A DNA stretch of 64,000 bases from Clostridia bacterium (GCA_017526525.1 JAFXRG010000066.1:62001-126000); one strand, 5' to 3'. Positions 26,361 through 35,360 are shown, counted from the stretch's first letter. Notes: generated from the letters alone by a model not told the origin. A program made the numbers and translations.

Positions 26361-27899
26361 ATGAACGATCTGCTCGCTTCCGTCGCCAATGTGAACGATG
26401 CGGTCAACAGTGTCGTCTGGGGTGTTCCGGCGCTGGCGCTGCTGGCGTTTGTCGGCGTGCTGATGACGGTGCTCACCAAAGTGTTCCAGGTGACCCATTT
26501 CGGCCATTGGATGAAAAAGACCATCGGCGCCGTCTTCAAGGACAAGCATGTCACCTCTCACACCAGGGACAAGAGCATCTCACAGTTCCAGAGCCTCTGC
26601 ACCGCCCTGGCCGCGACGGTCGGCACCGGCAATATCGTCGGTGTGGCCGGCGCCATCCTGGTCGGCGGCCCGGGCGCTGTGTTCTGGATGTGGATCATGG
26701 CCTTCCTGGGCATGATGACCAACTATTCCGAAAACGTGCTGGGTATTTTCTACCGCCGCCGGAATGCCGGTGGTGAATGGTCCGGCGGCGCCATGTACTA
26801 CCTGCGGGACGGCCTGGGCGCGAAGAAGGGCTGCAGGGTCATCGGCAAGGTGCTGGCCGTCCTGTTTGCCGTGTTCTGCCTCATTGCATCTTTCGGCATC
26901 GGCAACATGACACAGGTGAACTCCATTTCCGGTAATATGGACGCGGTCTTCGGCGTGCCGACGTGGGTGACCGGCCTGGTCATCACCGTCCTGGTCGGAC
27001 TGGTGGTCGTCGGCGGCCTGAAACGTATTGCTGCCGTCACAGAGAAGATTGTTCCCTTCATGGTCATCCTTTACATGATTGGTACCGTTGCGATTTTCTT
27101 TATCAATATTACCCATGCCGGAGCAGTGTTCACCGCCATTTTCCGCGGCGCCTTCGCGACAGAAGCGGCCGCCGGCGGCATCGTGGGCTACGGCATCAAG
27201 CTGGCCATCGAGCAGGGCATGAAGCGCGGTGTCTTCTCCAATGAGGCCGGCCTCGGCTCCTCCGTGATGGTTCATTCCAATTCCAACACCCATGAAGCTG
27301 TCAGGCAGGGCATGTGGGGTATCTTTGAAGTTTTCGCAGATACGATTGTGGTCTGCACGCTGACCGCCTTCGCGGTTCTGTCCTCCGGGCTGATCAACCT
27401 CGAAACCGGAAAACTGATCAGCGACACTTTCACGACGCAGGCCGGCGCGACGATCACCCTGAGCAAGGCCAACCTGGTTTCCGCTGTGTTCAATCAGCAG
27501 TTCGGTTTCGCCGGTTCCGCCTTTATTGCTGTCTCCATCATGCTCTTTGCCTTTTCCACGGTCCTGGGCTGGAGCCATTACGGCACCAAGGCCTGCGAGT
27601 ACCTGTTCGGTGAAAAGCGCACGATCCCATACCGCGTGATCTTTGTTCTTCTGGTGTTCGGCGGTGCGGTCATGGGCGACAACCTGGCCTGGGACCTGGC
27701 GGATACCTTTAATGGCCTGATGATGATCCCGAACCTGATCGGCGTCATTGCCCTCTCCGGTACGGTCATGAAAATCACAAAGAATTATGTGGACCGCCGC
27801 ATCCGCGGCCGGAAGGAAGTGGAACCCCTGCTCAGCGCATTCCCCGAAATCCAGGCGGAGCAGGAAGCCGCCCTGTCTGCCGGCGAAAACGACGACTGA
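26361..27899 (+). CDS. Sodium:alanine/glycine symporter (AGCS family)
   Basis: 512 aa from ATG 26361 (GAGGGAGG upstream); longer frames run through the riboswitch. Family features: an AATVGTGNIVGVAGAI segment with the GTGNI signature near residue 85, GGAMYYL, IGNMTQVNS, and KRGVFSNEAGLGSS. About 10-11 membrane helices. It imports alanine or glycine with Na+; the glycine riboswitch points to glycine. Codon choice (GGC, ATC, GTC) differs from the neighbours' GGA/ATT preference, which may reflect high expression or acquisition. Confidence 0.93.
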   Translation: MNDLLASVANVNDAVNSVVWGVPALALLAFVGVLMTVLTKVFQVTHFGHWMKKTIGAVFKDKHVTSHTRDKSISQFQSLCTALAATVGTGNIVGVAGAILVGGPGAVFWMWIMAFLGMMTNYSENVLGIFYRRRNAGGEWSGGAMYYLRDGLGAKKGCRVIGKVLAVLFAVFCLIASFGIGNMTQVNSISGNMDAVFGVPTWVTGLVITVLVGLVVVGGLKRIAAVTEKIVPFMVILYMIGTVAIFFINITHAGAVFTAIFRGAFATEAAAGGIVGYGIKLAIEQGMKRGVFSNEAGLGSSVMVHSNSNTHEAVRQGMWGIFEVFADTIVVCTLTAFAVLSSGLINLETGKLISDTFTTQAGATITLSKANLVSAVFNQQFGFAGSAFIAVSIMLFAFSTVLGWSHYGTKACEYLFGEKRTIPYRVIFVLLVFGGAVMGDNLAWDLADTFNGLMMIPNLIGVIALSGTVMKITKNYVDRRIRGRKEVEPLLSAFPEIQAEQEAALSAGENDD

Positions 27900-27923
27900 T
27901 TTTCCATGTCAGGTCCGATAACA

Positions 27924-27962
27924 AACTCCTGCCGATTCCTGCCGGCAGGAGTTCTCAGTTTA
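27924..27962. terminator. Hairpin between convergent symporter and recD2 genes
   Basis: 11-bp stem AACTCCTGCCG (27924-27934) / CGGCAGGAGTT (27943-27953). The U-tracts on both sides are weak, so it may act as a modest bidirectional terminator. Confidence 0.6.
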
Positions 27963-27984
27963 AAACGGGACGATGGTTCGTCTT

Positions 27985-30219
27985 TCAGTCCCCATACGCG
28001 CGGGTTTCCGCCAGCCGGAGGGCCAGAGTGGTATAGCGGCGTGCCACGTGGTTGTTTTCCACCATGCGCCGGATGATTTCCTCGCTGCCCGTCAGCACCA
28101 CCAGCTCCCGGGCGCGGGTCATGGCGGTATACAGAAGGTTCCGGGTCAGGAGCATGGGGGGACCGGCGATGACCGGCATGACCACCACCGGAAATTCGCT
28201 GCCCTGGGATTTATGAACCGAGAGGCAGTAGGCAGGCTCCAGGGCTTCCAGATCCGCGGATTCATAAACCACCTCCCGGTCTTCGTCAAAAAGCACCGTC
28301 AGGGAAGTGTTTTCCGGATCCACGGCGGTAATGAAGCCGATATCCCCGTTGAAAACACCGGTTCCGTCCTCATAGCCGGAGGACGTTTTCCGGGTCCATT
28401 CAATCTGATAATCGTTCTTTGTCTGAATCACCTTGTCCCCCAGGCGGAAGACGGTTTCCCCCCAGGTCAGCTGGGGCTTGTCCGGAGACGGGGGATTCAG
28501 GGCTTCCTGCAGAAGGCTGTTCAGGGAATTCACGCCGCATTCCCCCTTGCGGGCCGGAGCCAGCACCTGAATGTTCCGCATGGACAGGGAAAAAGCGTCC
28601 TTCTCCGGGTATCCCAGATAGGCGGGAAGCCGCCGCGACGCCAGGGAAAGAACGGACCGGGCGGTATCGGCGCTGGTGGCTTTTCGCTCAAAAAAGAAAT
28701 CGGAGTTTTTTTCATTCAGCAGCGGCATTTCACCGTGATTGATCAGGTGGGCGTTCGTTACGATCCGGCTGGTTTCGCTCTGGCGGTAGATATCCGTAAG
28801 CCGGGCGCAGGGAACTTCCCCGCTGGCCAGGATGTCCCCGAGAACGTTGCCGGCACCGACGCTGGGCAGCTGATCCGCGTCTCCCACCAGGATGAGCCGG
28901 GTGCCGGGTTCAATAGCCCGCAGAAGGGAGCGCATCAGCATCAGGTCGATCATGGAGGCTTCATCGGCAATAATGCAGTCTGCCTCCAGAGGGTTGTCCG
29001 TGTTCCGCGCGAAAGCACCTTCCTCCCCGCCGTATTCCAGCAGGCGGTGGATGGTCCGGGCTTCGGCACCGGTGGCTTCGGTCATCCGCCGGGCTGCGCG
29101 GCCGGTAGGCGCGCAGAGCAGCACGTCGTTTTCATCCGAGAGCAGTTCCAGAATGCAGTTGATGATGGTGGTTTTTCCGGTGCCCGGTCCGCCGGTGATC
29201 ACAAAGACGCCGGTTTCCAGCGCCTGCACAATGGCACGGCGCTGGTTTTCCGAAAACTGTATGCCGCGGCGTTTTTCAAAGGATGAAACCGCCCGGACCG
29301 CTCCCGCGAATTTATCCGGCCGGATGGCACACATGAGCTCCCGGATGCGCAGGGCCACTTCGTTTTCCGCCCGCCAGAAGGCCGGAAGGTATACGCGGCG
29401 GCCGGAAGCCTCGCCGCTCTCCTCTGCGGTCAGGGCGGAGGAAAGCAGAAGGGCCGTCAGTTCCCGGCGGCAAAGATCCCGGGACACCTGGAGCAGCGCG
29501 GCGGCGGCGCTGTACAGCTCTTCTTCCGGCAGGTACACATGGCCGGAGGAGGCTGCAGCTTCCCGCAGCACAAATTTCATGGCGCAGCGGATCCGGCTGG
29601 CGCTGTCCGGCGCCACCCCCAGCGCGATGCCGATGCGGTCCGCGGTCCGGAAGCCGACACCTTCCAGGTCATCACACAGACGGTAGGGATCCTCCCGGAT
29701 GATTTCAGGAGTCCGGTCTCCGTAATATTTTCCGATGCGAACCGCCAGGGAGGCGGGAATTCCGTAGCTCTGCAGGAAAATCATGGCTTTCCGGGCACTC
29801 TGGTGCTCCCGGAAGCTTTCAGAGATCATTTCCATGCGGCGGGGCCCGATGCCGGAAATTTCCGTGAGCCTTTCCGGGTGCTCGGAAAGGATTGTCAGGG
29901 TATCCTCCCCGAAGTGGCGGACAATCAGAAGGGCGGTGGCGGGGCCGATGCCGCGGATGAGACCGCTGCCCAGGTACCGTTCGATTCCCAGCAGCGTGGT
30001 GGGAACCTGAACCTCGCAGGAAACGGCTTTGAACTGGCGGCCGTAGGACTTGTGCTCCGTCCAGTCCCCGGTGAAAACCGCCTGTTCCCCCGGGCTCAGT
30101 TCCGGCAGCGTTCCCACCACGGTGAGCTCGTTCCGCCCGGAACGGACAGTCAGAACGGACCATCCGTTTTCCTCGTTCCGGAAAACGGTTCCCAGAATTC
30201 CGGCCTCCAGTTTTTCCAT
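27985..30219 (-). CDS. recD2: RecD2-type SF1B DNA helicase
   Basis: 744 aa from ATG 30219 (GGAGGA upstream); the longer frame lacks a site. N-terminal OB-like region (residues 1-90), helix-hairpin-helix repeats (LIRGIGPATALLIV, ISGIGPRRMEMI), then the helicase core with Walker A ITGGPGTGKTTI near 355, DEASM box (IIADEASMIDL), and motif VI (SVHKSQGSEFPVVV). Stand-alone RecD2 proteins are 5'-3' helicases in genome maintenance, without RecBC. Monocistronic, with its own divergent promoter. Confidence 0.93.
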   Translation of the reverse strand: MEKLEAGILGTVFRNEENGWSVLTVRSGRNELTVVGTLPELSPGEQAVFTGDWTEHKSYGRQFKAVSCEVQVPTTLLGIERYLGSGLIRGIGPATALLIVRHFGEDTLTILSEHPERLTEISGIGPRRMEMISESFREHQSARKAMIFLQSYGIPASLAVRIGKYYGDRTPEIIREDPYRLCDDLEGVGFRTADRIGIALGVAPDSASRIRCAMKFVLREAAASSGHVYLPEEELYSAAAALLQVSRDLCRRELTALLLSSALTAEESGEASGRRVYLPAFWRAENEVALRIRELMCAIRPDKFAGAVRAVSSFEKRRGIQFSENQRRAIVQALETGVFVITGGPGTGKTTIINCILELLSDENDVLLCAPTGRAARRMTEATGAEARTIHRLLEYGGEEGAFARNTDNPLEADCIIADEASMIDLMLMRSLLRAIEPGTRLILVGDADQLPSVGAGNVLGDILASGEVPCARLTDIYRQSETSRIVTNAHLINHGEMPLLNEKNSDFFFERKATSADTARSVLSLASRRLPAYLGYPEKDAFSLSMRNIQVLAPARKGECGVNSLNSLLQEALNPPSPDKPQLTWGETVFRLGDKVIQTKNDYQIEWTRKTSSGYEDGTGVFNGDIGFITAVDPENTSLTVLFDEDREVVYESADLEALEPAYCLSVHKSQGSEFPVVVMPVIAGPPMLLTRNLLYTAMTRARELVVLTGSEEIIRRMVENNHVARRYTTLALRLAETRAYGD

Positions 30220-30265
30220 GAGCTTCCTCCGTGCTTTTGCAAAAGGTCTGCTTGCTTCGGAATTC

Positions 30266-30294
30266 ATGATAAGAAATCCGGCCGAATCAGTCAA
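30266..30294 (-). promoter_or_regulatory. recD2 promoter
   Basis: On the minus strand: TTGACT (30289-30294), 17-base spacer, TATCAT (30266-30271). Back-to-back with the promoter at 30310-30338. Confidence 0.7.
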
Positions 30295-30309
30295 GAAAAG
30301 AAAACGGGA

Positions 30310-30338
30310 TTGTGTTTCAGGCGGAGCTCTGATATAAT
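30310..30338 (+). promoter_or_regulatory. Promoter of the single-repeat peptidoglycan-binding protein
   Basis: TTGTGT (30310-30315), 17-base spacer, consensus TATAAT (30333-30338). Confidence 0.75.
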
Positions 30339-30373
30339 AAATAGACTTATGTTCCGGGGGGAGAGTGGCGCGT

Positions 30374-31693
30374 ATGAATTTCATGAAGATCCTGCTCATC
30401 TATATGGCAGCGACGCTGTCGCTGGCTGTTCAGAATACTTCCGCGCCCGTGGAAACACCCGTTCCCACGCCCGCTCCCACTGCGGAGGTACAGACCCGGA
30501 CCGGTGAAACGGTTCCGGCCGGAATCGTCGAAGCGGTGACGCCGACCCCTGTTCCCACGGCAACCCCGGCTCCGGTTCCTCAGATTACCCCCAACAAAAA
30601 ATATCACAACCTGGCCAAGGGAGACAAAGGCGCCGATGTCAGGGCGCTGCAGGAGCGGCTGATTGAGCTGGGATACCTGCCCGCGGGAGCGGCGGACGGC
30701 GCCTACGGGAACCAGACCGTGAGGGCGGTGCGGAATTTCCAGGCATACAACGGGCTGACCCGGGACGGGATTGCCGGAAGGGCCACGCAGACTTACCTTT
30801 TTGAAAACCCGGATGTAAATCCGTATCCGACGCCGACGCCTTCGCCGAGTCCCACACCGGAACCCACGGATACGCCGGAGCCTACAGCGACGCCGGAACC
30901 TACGGCGACGCCTGAACCGGAAACCCCGACGCCGGATCCGATCCCGGAGGAAACGCCCACAGCGGAACCTGCCGAGACCCCTGCGGAAACGCCCACGGCG
31001 GAGCCTGCCGAAACTCCCTCTGAAGCTCCCACCGAAGCGCCCACGGAAACACCTTCCGCAACGCCGGCGGAAGCTAACACGGAGGAGCCCACTGCGGTTC
31101 CCACGGAAGCGCCCACGGAGCAGCCGACCGAAACCCCGACGGCAGCGCCTACGGCGGAGCCTACGGCAGAGCCGACCCCCGAACGGACCGCTTCGGCCCC
31201 GGTGACCAGCGCTCCGAGCACGGAAGCCCCGCAGCCGGAACCGACCATGTCCGTGGAGGAACTGGATCCCCTGGAACTGATTTTTACGGAAACGGAAGGC
31301 AGCGTGGCCTACAACGAAACCGGTGCGCCCCTCAGCTGGAAAGCGCTGGAGGACGGAGTTCCGGTCACGCATACCCCCCGGCTGCAAAAACGCGGGAAAA
31401 TGATCCGGATCAGCCTGGATGATCTGGCCAGCTGCCTGGACAGCTGGCTGCTGACGGATGACGACGCCACCGTCGTGCTGGAGGCGGAAGGCCATACGCT
31501 GGCGCTGCTGAATGAGGACGCGGGCATTGTGACCACGCTGGACGGAACGGAGATTGCCGTTACCAGGGATGATTTCGACTTCGGCGCCGGTCATTTTATC
31601 AGCGCGGAATTCCTGGCGAAGAATCTGGGCGGATCGGCCCAGTGGGCGGAGGACGAAAAAACCCTGATCCTCCGGATCCCGGCCGGGAAGTAA
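30374..31693 (+). CDS. Exported protein: one peptidoglycan-binding repeat, long Pro/Thr/Glu spacer, C-terminal stalk-like domain
   Basis: 439 aa. ATG 30374 sits 8 bases after GGGGAGAG; GTG 30365 overlaps that site. Short N-terminal hydrophobic segment (signal peptide, no lipobox). One PG_binding_1 repeat at about 70-135. About 140 residues follow of the form (T/A)-E-P-T-x-x-P with many near repeats, a low-complexity wall-spanning spacer. The C-terminal 140 residues (RGKMIRISLDDLAS, FISAEFLAKNLGG, WAEDEKTLIL) resemble the copper-amine-oxidase-N stalk domain found in clostridial surface proteins. No catalytic motif. Function unknown; probably wall-associated. Confidence 0.75.
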   Translation: MNFMKILLIYMAATLSLAVQNTSAPVETPVPTPAPTAEVQTRTGETVPAGIVEAVTPTPVPTATPAPVPQITPNKKYHNLAKGDKGADVRALQERLIELGYLPAGAADGAYGNQTVRAVRNFQAYNGLTRDGIAGRATQTYLFENPDVNPYPTPTPSPSPTPEPTDTPEPTATPEPTATPEPETPTPDPIPEETPTAEPAETPAETPTAEPAETPSEAPTEAPTETPSATPAEANTEEPTAVPTEAPTEQPTETPTAAPTAEPTAEPTPERTASAPVTSAPSTEAPQPEPTMSVEELDPLELIFTETEGSVAYNETGAPLSWKALEDGVPVTHTPRLQKRGKMIRISLDDLASCLDSWLLTDDDATVVLEAEGHTLALLNEDAGIVTTLDGTEIAVTRDDFDFGAGHFISAEFLAKNLGGSAQWAEDEKTLILRIPAGK

Positions 31694-31724
31694 GGAACAG
31701 AAAACAAAAAAGGAGGTGCTTGGC

Positions 31725-31955
31725 GTGAAATCCGTCATGATTCGTCTGAGCCTGGTGGAAAATGTCAACAAGTTTGTGAATATCGTGTCACGCTATCCGT
31801 TTGAAATGGATTTGCGGGCCGGGCGCCATGTGGTGGACGCAAAATCCATTCTGGGAATCTTTTCCCTGGACCTGAGCCGTCCTATTACCATGGATATCTA
31901 CAGTGACGACTGCACGGCACTGCTGGAGGACATCCGGCCTTTCATGGAAGAATGA
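31725..31955 (+). CDS. HPr-like protein lacking the active-site histidine
   Basis: 76 aa, GTG 31725 with AAGGAGG (31709-31715) upstream. The HPr fold is recognisable from AKSILGIFSLDL, which matches the Ser46 regulatory region (Ser41 here), and from overall length. The loop that should carry SGIHARP instead reads VENVNKF, so the phosphotransfer His15 is gone. It cannot relay phosphate in the PTS. Like Bacillus Crh, it could act through Ser phosphorylation by HPr kinase, if one exists in this genome. A strong terminator follows. Confidence 0.75.
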   Translation: MKSVMIRLSLVENVNKFVNIVSRYPFEMDLRAGRHVVDAKSILGIFSLDLSRPITMDIYSDDCTALLEDIRPFMEE

Positions 31956-31970
31956 CCGGCAGAGACGGAT

Positions 31971-32006
31971 CCGCTGTTTCGCAAAGCGAAACAGCGGTTT
32001 TTTTTT
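31971..32006 (+). terminator. Terminator after the HPr-like gene
   Basis: 12-bp stem CCGCTGTTTCGC (31971-31982) / GCGAAACAGCGG (31986-31997), AAA loop, T9 tail. Confidence 0.95.
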
Positions 32007-32047
32007 CAGGGGACATTTACAATGGGAAAAAGCCGGGGAAACGCAAA

Positions 32048-32091
32048 AAAGACGAACAATAGAATCGAAAATCTTTTCAATATTCGGAAAA
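32048..32091 (+). promoter_or_regulatory. Inverted pair of PurBox-like sites before purR
   Basis: Two 13-mers each match 11 of 13 positions of the Bacillus PurBox AWWWCCGAACWWT. One is on the plus strand (32048-32060, core CGAAC) and one on the minus strand (32079-32091, core CCGAA). They are separated by 18 bases, close to the 16-17 known for PurR pairs. The second overlaps the promoter spacer. This supports autoregulation of purR. Confidence 0.55.
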
Positions 32092-32102
32092 TGTGGTACA
32101 AT
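32074..32102 (+). promoter_or_regulatory. purR promoter
   Basis: TTTTCA (32074-32079), 17-base spacer, extended -10 TGG-TACAAT (hexamer 32097-32102). Confidence 0.65.
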
Positions 32103-32166
32103 CAATACAGGTATGGGGTGAAAACATCCTCCAGAACACAGGGCTGAAGCCGGGGAGAGGAGATCC

Positions 32167-32991
32167 ATGGACAAAATCCGCAGAAACGAACGAATGAGCG
32201 TGATGATGAAACTGCTGAGCAGCGCACCGAACCGGATTTTTACGCTGAACAGCTTCTGCGAGCTGTTCGGCAGCGCGAAATCCACCATGAGCGAAGATGT
32301 GGATTTGCTTCGGGAGGTTTGTGAAACCTTTGACCTGGGCACCGTGGAAACCGTAACCGGCGCCGCCGGAGGCGTGCGCTACTGCCCTGCGGTCAGCCGG
32401 GGGAAGGCCCGGCAGACCATCCTGGAGCTGTGCGAAAAGCTCAGCGGTACCGAGCGGGTGCTGCCGGGCGGTTTCCTGTACTACAGTGATATCCTGAGCG
32501 CGCCGGATATTGTGAACCGGATGGGAGAGATTCTTGCTTCCGAATTCAGCGCCTGCGGGCCGGACTTTGTGCTGACAATGGAAACCAAGGGAATTCCCGT
32601 GGCTTTTGCCACGGCCAATGCCCTGGGAATTCCGCTGGTGATTGCCCGGCATTCCTCCAAGGTATACGAGGGCTCCGCGGTGAACATCAGCTATGTTTCG
32701 GGCAGCGGATCCATTGAAACCATGAGCCTGAGCCGCCGGGCGGTCAGGGAAAACCAGCGCGCACTGATTGTGGACGACTTCCTCAAGGGCGGCGGAACGG
32801 CCAAGGGCATGGTGGAACTCATGCGGGAATTCAATGTATCCGTAGCCGGCATGGCCTTTGTGATGGCGACGGTCACGCCGGAGAAAAAACGGATTACCGG
32901 GGAAAAGAGCCTCATGACACTTTCCGTATCCGACGGGGAACCTGCCCGGGCGGTGGTTCGCCCGGCAGACTGGCTGATGAAGGACGCCTGA
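32167..32991 (+). CDS. purR: Purine operon repressor PurR (Bacillus type)
   Basis: 274 aa. N-terminal winged helix (RRNERMSVMMKLLSSAPNR, GSAKSTMSEDVDLL), then a phosphoribosyltransferase-like domain with the PRPP-binding motif LIVDDFLKGGGTAKGM and the family segment IARHSSKVYEGSAVNISYV. PurR represses purine synthesis genes, and PRPP lifts repression when purines are scarce. No pur genes are in the window, so it acts in trans. Own promoter with PurBox-like sites. Confidence 0.95.
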   Translation: MDKIRRNERMSVMMKLLSSAPNRIFTLNSFCELFGSAKSTMSEDVDLLREVCETFDLGTVETVTGAAGGVRYCPAVSRGKARQTILELCEKLSGTERVLPGGFLYYSDILSAPDIVNRMGEILASEFSACGPDFVLTMETKGIPVAFATANALGIPLVIARHSSKVYEGSAVNISYVSGSGSIETMSLSRRAVRENQRALIVDDFLKGGGTAKGMVELMREFNVSVAGMAFVMATVTPEKKRITGEKSLMTLSVSDGEPARAVVRPADWLMKDA

Positions 32992-32992
32992 T

Positions 32993-33022
32993 TTGCCAAA
33001 GTGAAGCAGAATATGTTATCAT
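32993..33022 (+). promoter_or_regulatory. Promoter of the HlyD-like / sepF / divIVA cluster
   Basis: TTGCCA (32993-32998), 18-base spacer, extended -10 TGT-TATCAT (hexamer 33017-33022). It lies directly after the purR stop. Confidence 0.65.
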
Positions 33023-33059
33023 GATATGTTGAATTTTCCGGGAAAGGAGGAGGCTTCAC

Positions 33060-34298
33060 TTGTATCAGATGACGCCGCCGATGCCCTCGGTGCCGCCGGA
33101 ACCGCCGCGGGAGAGAAAACGCCTGAGCGTACCCCAGGTCATGCTGATTGTGCTGACACTGGCTTTTGCCGCGTGGTATCTGATTACTTCGCTGACGCCC
33201 GAACCCGAACGCTATGCCCGGATTACCGCCAACGTGATTGGTTCCCGGTATTCCGGGGACTGCCTGATCGTGCGGGATGAAGCCCCCTACGACGCGGAAG
33301 GCCTGAGCAGCGTGGAATACGTTGCCGAAGAAGGCACCACGATTTACCGGGGAGCGATGATCTGCAACGTTTATTCTTCCGGTTTTTCCACCAAGGAGAT
33401 CACCACGCTGCAGGAATACCGGGACCAGATCAAGGAATACCAGCTGAAGCTTCTGAAGAGCGAGATCAGCATTGATTCCTGGATGGAAAAACTGGAATCC
33501 GAGGTCATGACCCGGGCCCGGGAGGTTCGGGAGATTATCGGCGGAACCCGGGGCAACATGGCCAACCAGGAAAAACTGCTGCAGTCGGCCATCCAGGCCC
33601 GGCAGAGCTACCTGCGGGAGAAGTACGCCGACGACCAGCGTATGACCCGCCTGTACGACGATGAACAAAGCCAGCTCCAGCGGATCAGCAGCTGGACGAA
33701 GCAATATGTGGCCATGCAGGACAAGGCTGTGGTCAGCTTTTATTCCGACGGCTATGAATACGGACTGACCACGAAAAATTACGATCAGTTTGGCCCTGCC
33801 CAGGTCCGGGCGATGATCAACGGACAGAAACCTTCCGAAAACGCCCTGATGAAAGGCAAGACCACGATTTACCGCATGGTGAAGGACGGGCACTGGTGCG
33901 TGCTGATGCTGATCCGGGACAGTGAATGGAACCCGGTGGAGGGTGCGGTTTACGATCTTCGGCTGGAGAATTTTACCGATACCACGGTCAAGGCCACGGT
34001 GATGAGCTTTACCCGGACGGGCGGCGAGCTGGAGGTTCGCCTGAGCGTGGAGGATTCCGTGCTTCCGGTGCTGTATGTGCGGGCCTGCACGGGTGTGCTC
34101 GGAGAAAACGCGGCCAGCCTGACGGTGCCGGCCCGGGCAATTTACACCCAGGACAATATGCCCGGCGTCGTGGTGGTGGACGGAGATTATGAGTGGTTTA
34201 TTCCCGTCAATATCCTTGACAGGCGGGACGGAATGGTATTCATTGCCGGAATACAGCAGGGCGTGCCGTTTGAGGGACAGACGGTCCGGCTGTTCTGA
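33060..34298 (+). CDS. HlyD-like membrane-anchored protein next to sepF
   Basis: 412 aa, TTG 33060 preceded by AAGGAGG (33044-33050). Short cytoplasmic N-terminus, one transmembrane helix (about 25-45: VMLIVLTLAFAAWYLI), then an extracytoplasmic part with a split lipoyl-like/beta-barrel pattern around a central helical hairpin (about 115-205, EYRDQIKEYQLKLLKSEIS). This fits HlyD-type adaptor proteins found before sepF in many Clostridia. No transporter partner is encoded nearby. Position suggests an envelope or division role. Confidence 0.65.
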   Translation: MYQMTPPMPSVPPEPPRERKRLSVPQVMLIVLTLAFAAWYLITSLTPEPERYARITANVIGSRYSGDCLIVRDEAPYDAEGLSSVEYVAEEGTTIYRGAMICNVYSSGFSTKEITTLQEYRDQIKEYQLKLLKSEISIDSWMEKLESEVMTRAREVREIIGGTRGNMANQEKLLQSAIQARQSYLREKYADDQRMTRLYDDEQSQLQRISSWTKQYVAMQDKAVVSFYSDGYEYGLTTKNYDQFGPAQVRAMINGQKPSENALMKGKTTIYRMVKDGHWCVLMLIRDSEWNPVEGAVYDLRLENFTDTTVKATVMSFTRTGGELEVRLSVEDSVLPVLYVRACTGVLGENAASLTVPARAIYTQDNMPGVVVVDGDYEWFIPVNILDRRDGMVFIAGIQQGVPFEGQTVRLF

Positions 34299-34337
34299 AA
34301 AAGGCAGCGGCACGCGATGAAAAAGGAGAGACCCAGG

Positions 34338-35360
34338 ATGAATCTGAACGACCTGAAAAACAGACTGATGAAAACATTTGCCCGGAGGGACGGGGACAGC
34401 AGCCGCCGTCCGGACGGCGGAACCAGCTGCTACCGTCCGATCCGCCGGAGAAATCAGCCTGAAATCGGGGAACAGGAAGAGGCACCGATGACCTATATCC
34501 ATACCGGATTTACCGGGATGAATCCGCCGGCCTCCGGATTTGATACAGGATTCGGGGCGGAGGGCTGGAACGCCTACAACCCGGGGAACGGTTTTCAGCA
34601 GGTTCAGCAGAATCCTTACGGCCAGACAGCCTATCAGCAGCAGCCCGTGCAGAATGATCCCCGGCAAAACCCGTACAATCCGGCTCAGCCGCTGTACAGC
34701 CAGGTGCCCTTCGGCCAGCCGCAGCAGAATTCCTGGGAATCCCAGCCCTATCAGCGGGACGGCCGGGGACGGGCGGAGGAACCGCCGGTAACCGCCGCGC
34801 GCCCTGACCGCGGCTGGTTCCCGCCCCGGGAGGAGAGCATGCCCCGCAGCAATATTTCCTACATGCCCGGCTACTCACCGGACGCCGGGGCCGCCCCCTT
34901 CAACCACGTGGAGCATATTATGACGCTGACGGGGCTCAGGAGCTGCTACGAAGCGATTGAGTGCATGAAAAACGGGGAAACCCTGATTGTGACGCTGGAT
35001 GCCATTGCCAACGAGAATGAGAGCACCCGCTGCCAGGACATGCTGGCCGGCGCAGCCTTTACCCTGGGCTGCAGCGTGCGGATGCTGATGGGAGCCCGGC
35101 TGGTGCTCATTGCCCCGGAAGGAGTCAAGGTGCTTCCGGAGGAAGCCCCGGCCCGTATGGAAAATGTACCGCCAGTGCCGGTGTATACCAACGCGGTGCC
35201 CCAGGAGAACATCCCCCGGACCCGGGAACGCCGCAGCGGCCGCAACGCCGCGGAATGGAACGCCGCCCGCAGCGGGCAGATGGAAGGATATAATCCCTAT
35301 ACCGGAACCATGCCGGTGGCTGCCGGCGCTTACGGCAATTTCGGCGGATACGGATACTGA
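34338..35360 (+). CDS. sepF: Cell division protein SepF with a long Gln/Pro/Asn-rich linker
   Basis: 340 aa from ATG 34338 (AGGAGAG upstream). N-terminal amphipathic helix (MNLNDLKNRLMKTF) for membrane binding. The linker is very long (about 25-190) and rich in Gln, Asn, Pro, Tyr and Gly. The SepF core lies at about 195-275 (MKNGETLIVTLDAIANENES, RCQDMLAGAAFTLGCSV). A disordered tail follows. SepF tethers FtsZ to the membrane and shapes the septum. Typical SepF is about 150-200 aa, so the linker is unusually long. Confidence 0.88.
   Translation: MNLNDLKNRLMKTFARRDGDSSRRPDGGTSCYRPIRRRNQPEIGEQEEAPMTYIHTGFTGMNPPASGFDTGFGAEGWNAYNPGNGFQQVQQNPYGQTAYQQQPVQNDPRQNPYNPAQPLYSQVPFGQPQQNSWESQPYQRDGRGRAEEPPVTAARPDRGWFPPREESMPRSNISYMPGYSPDAGAAPFNHVEHIMTLTGLRSCYEAIECMKNGETLIVTLDAIANENESTRCQDMLAGAAFTLGCSVRMLMGARLVLIAPEGVKVLPEEAPARMENVPPVPVYTNAVPQENIPRTRERRSGRNAAEWNAARSGQMEGYNPYTGTMPVAAGAYGNFGGYGY

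Noticed and set aside
30830..31200. Pro/Thr/Glu-rich short repeats considered as a non-coding repeat array
   Set aside because: They are in frame within an exported protein and encode a wall-spanning spacer.
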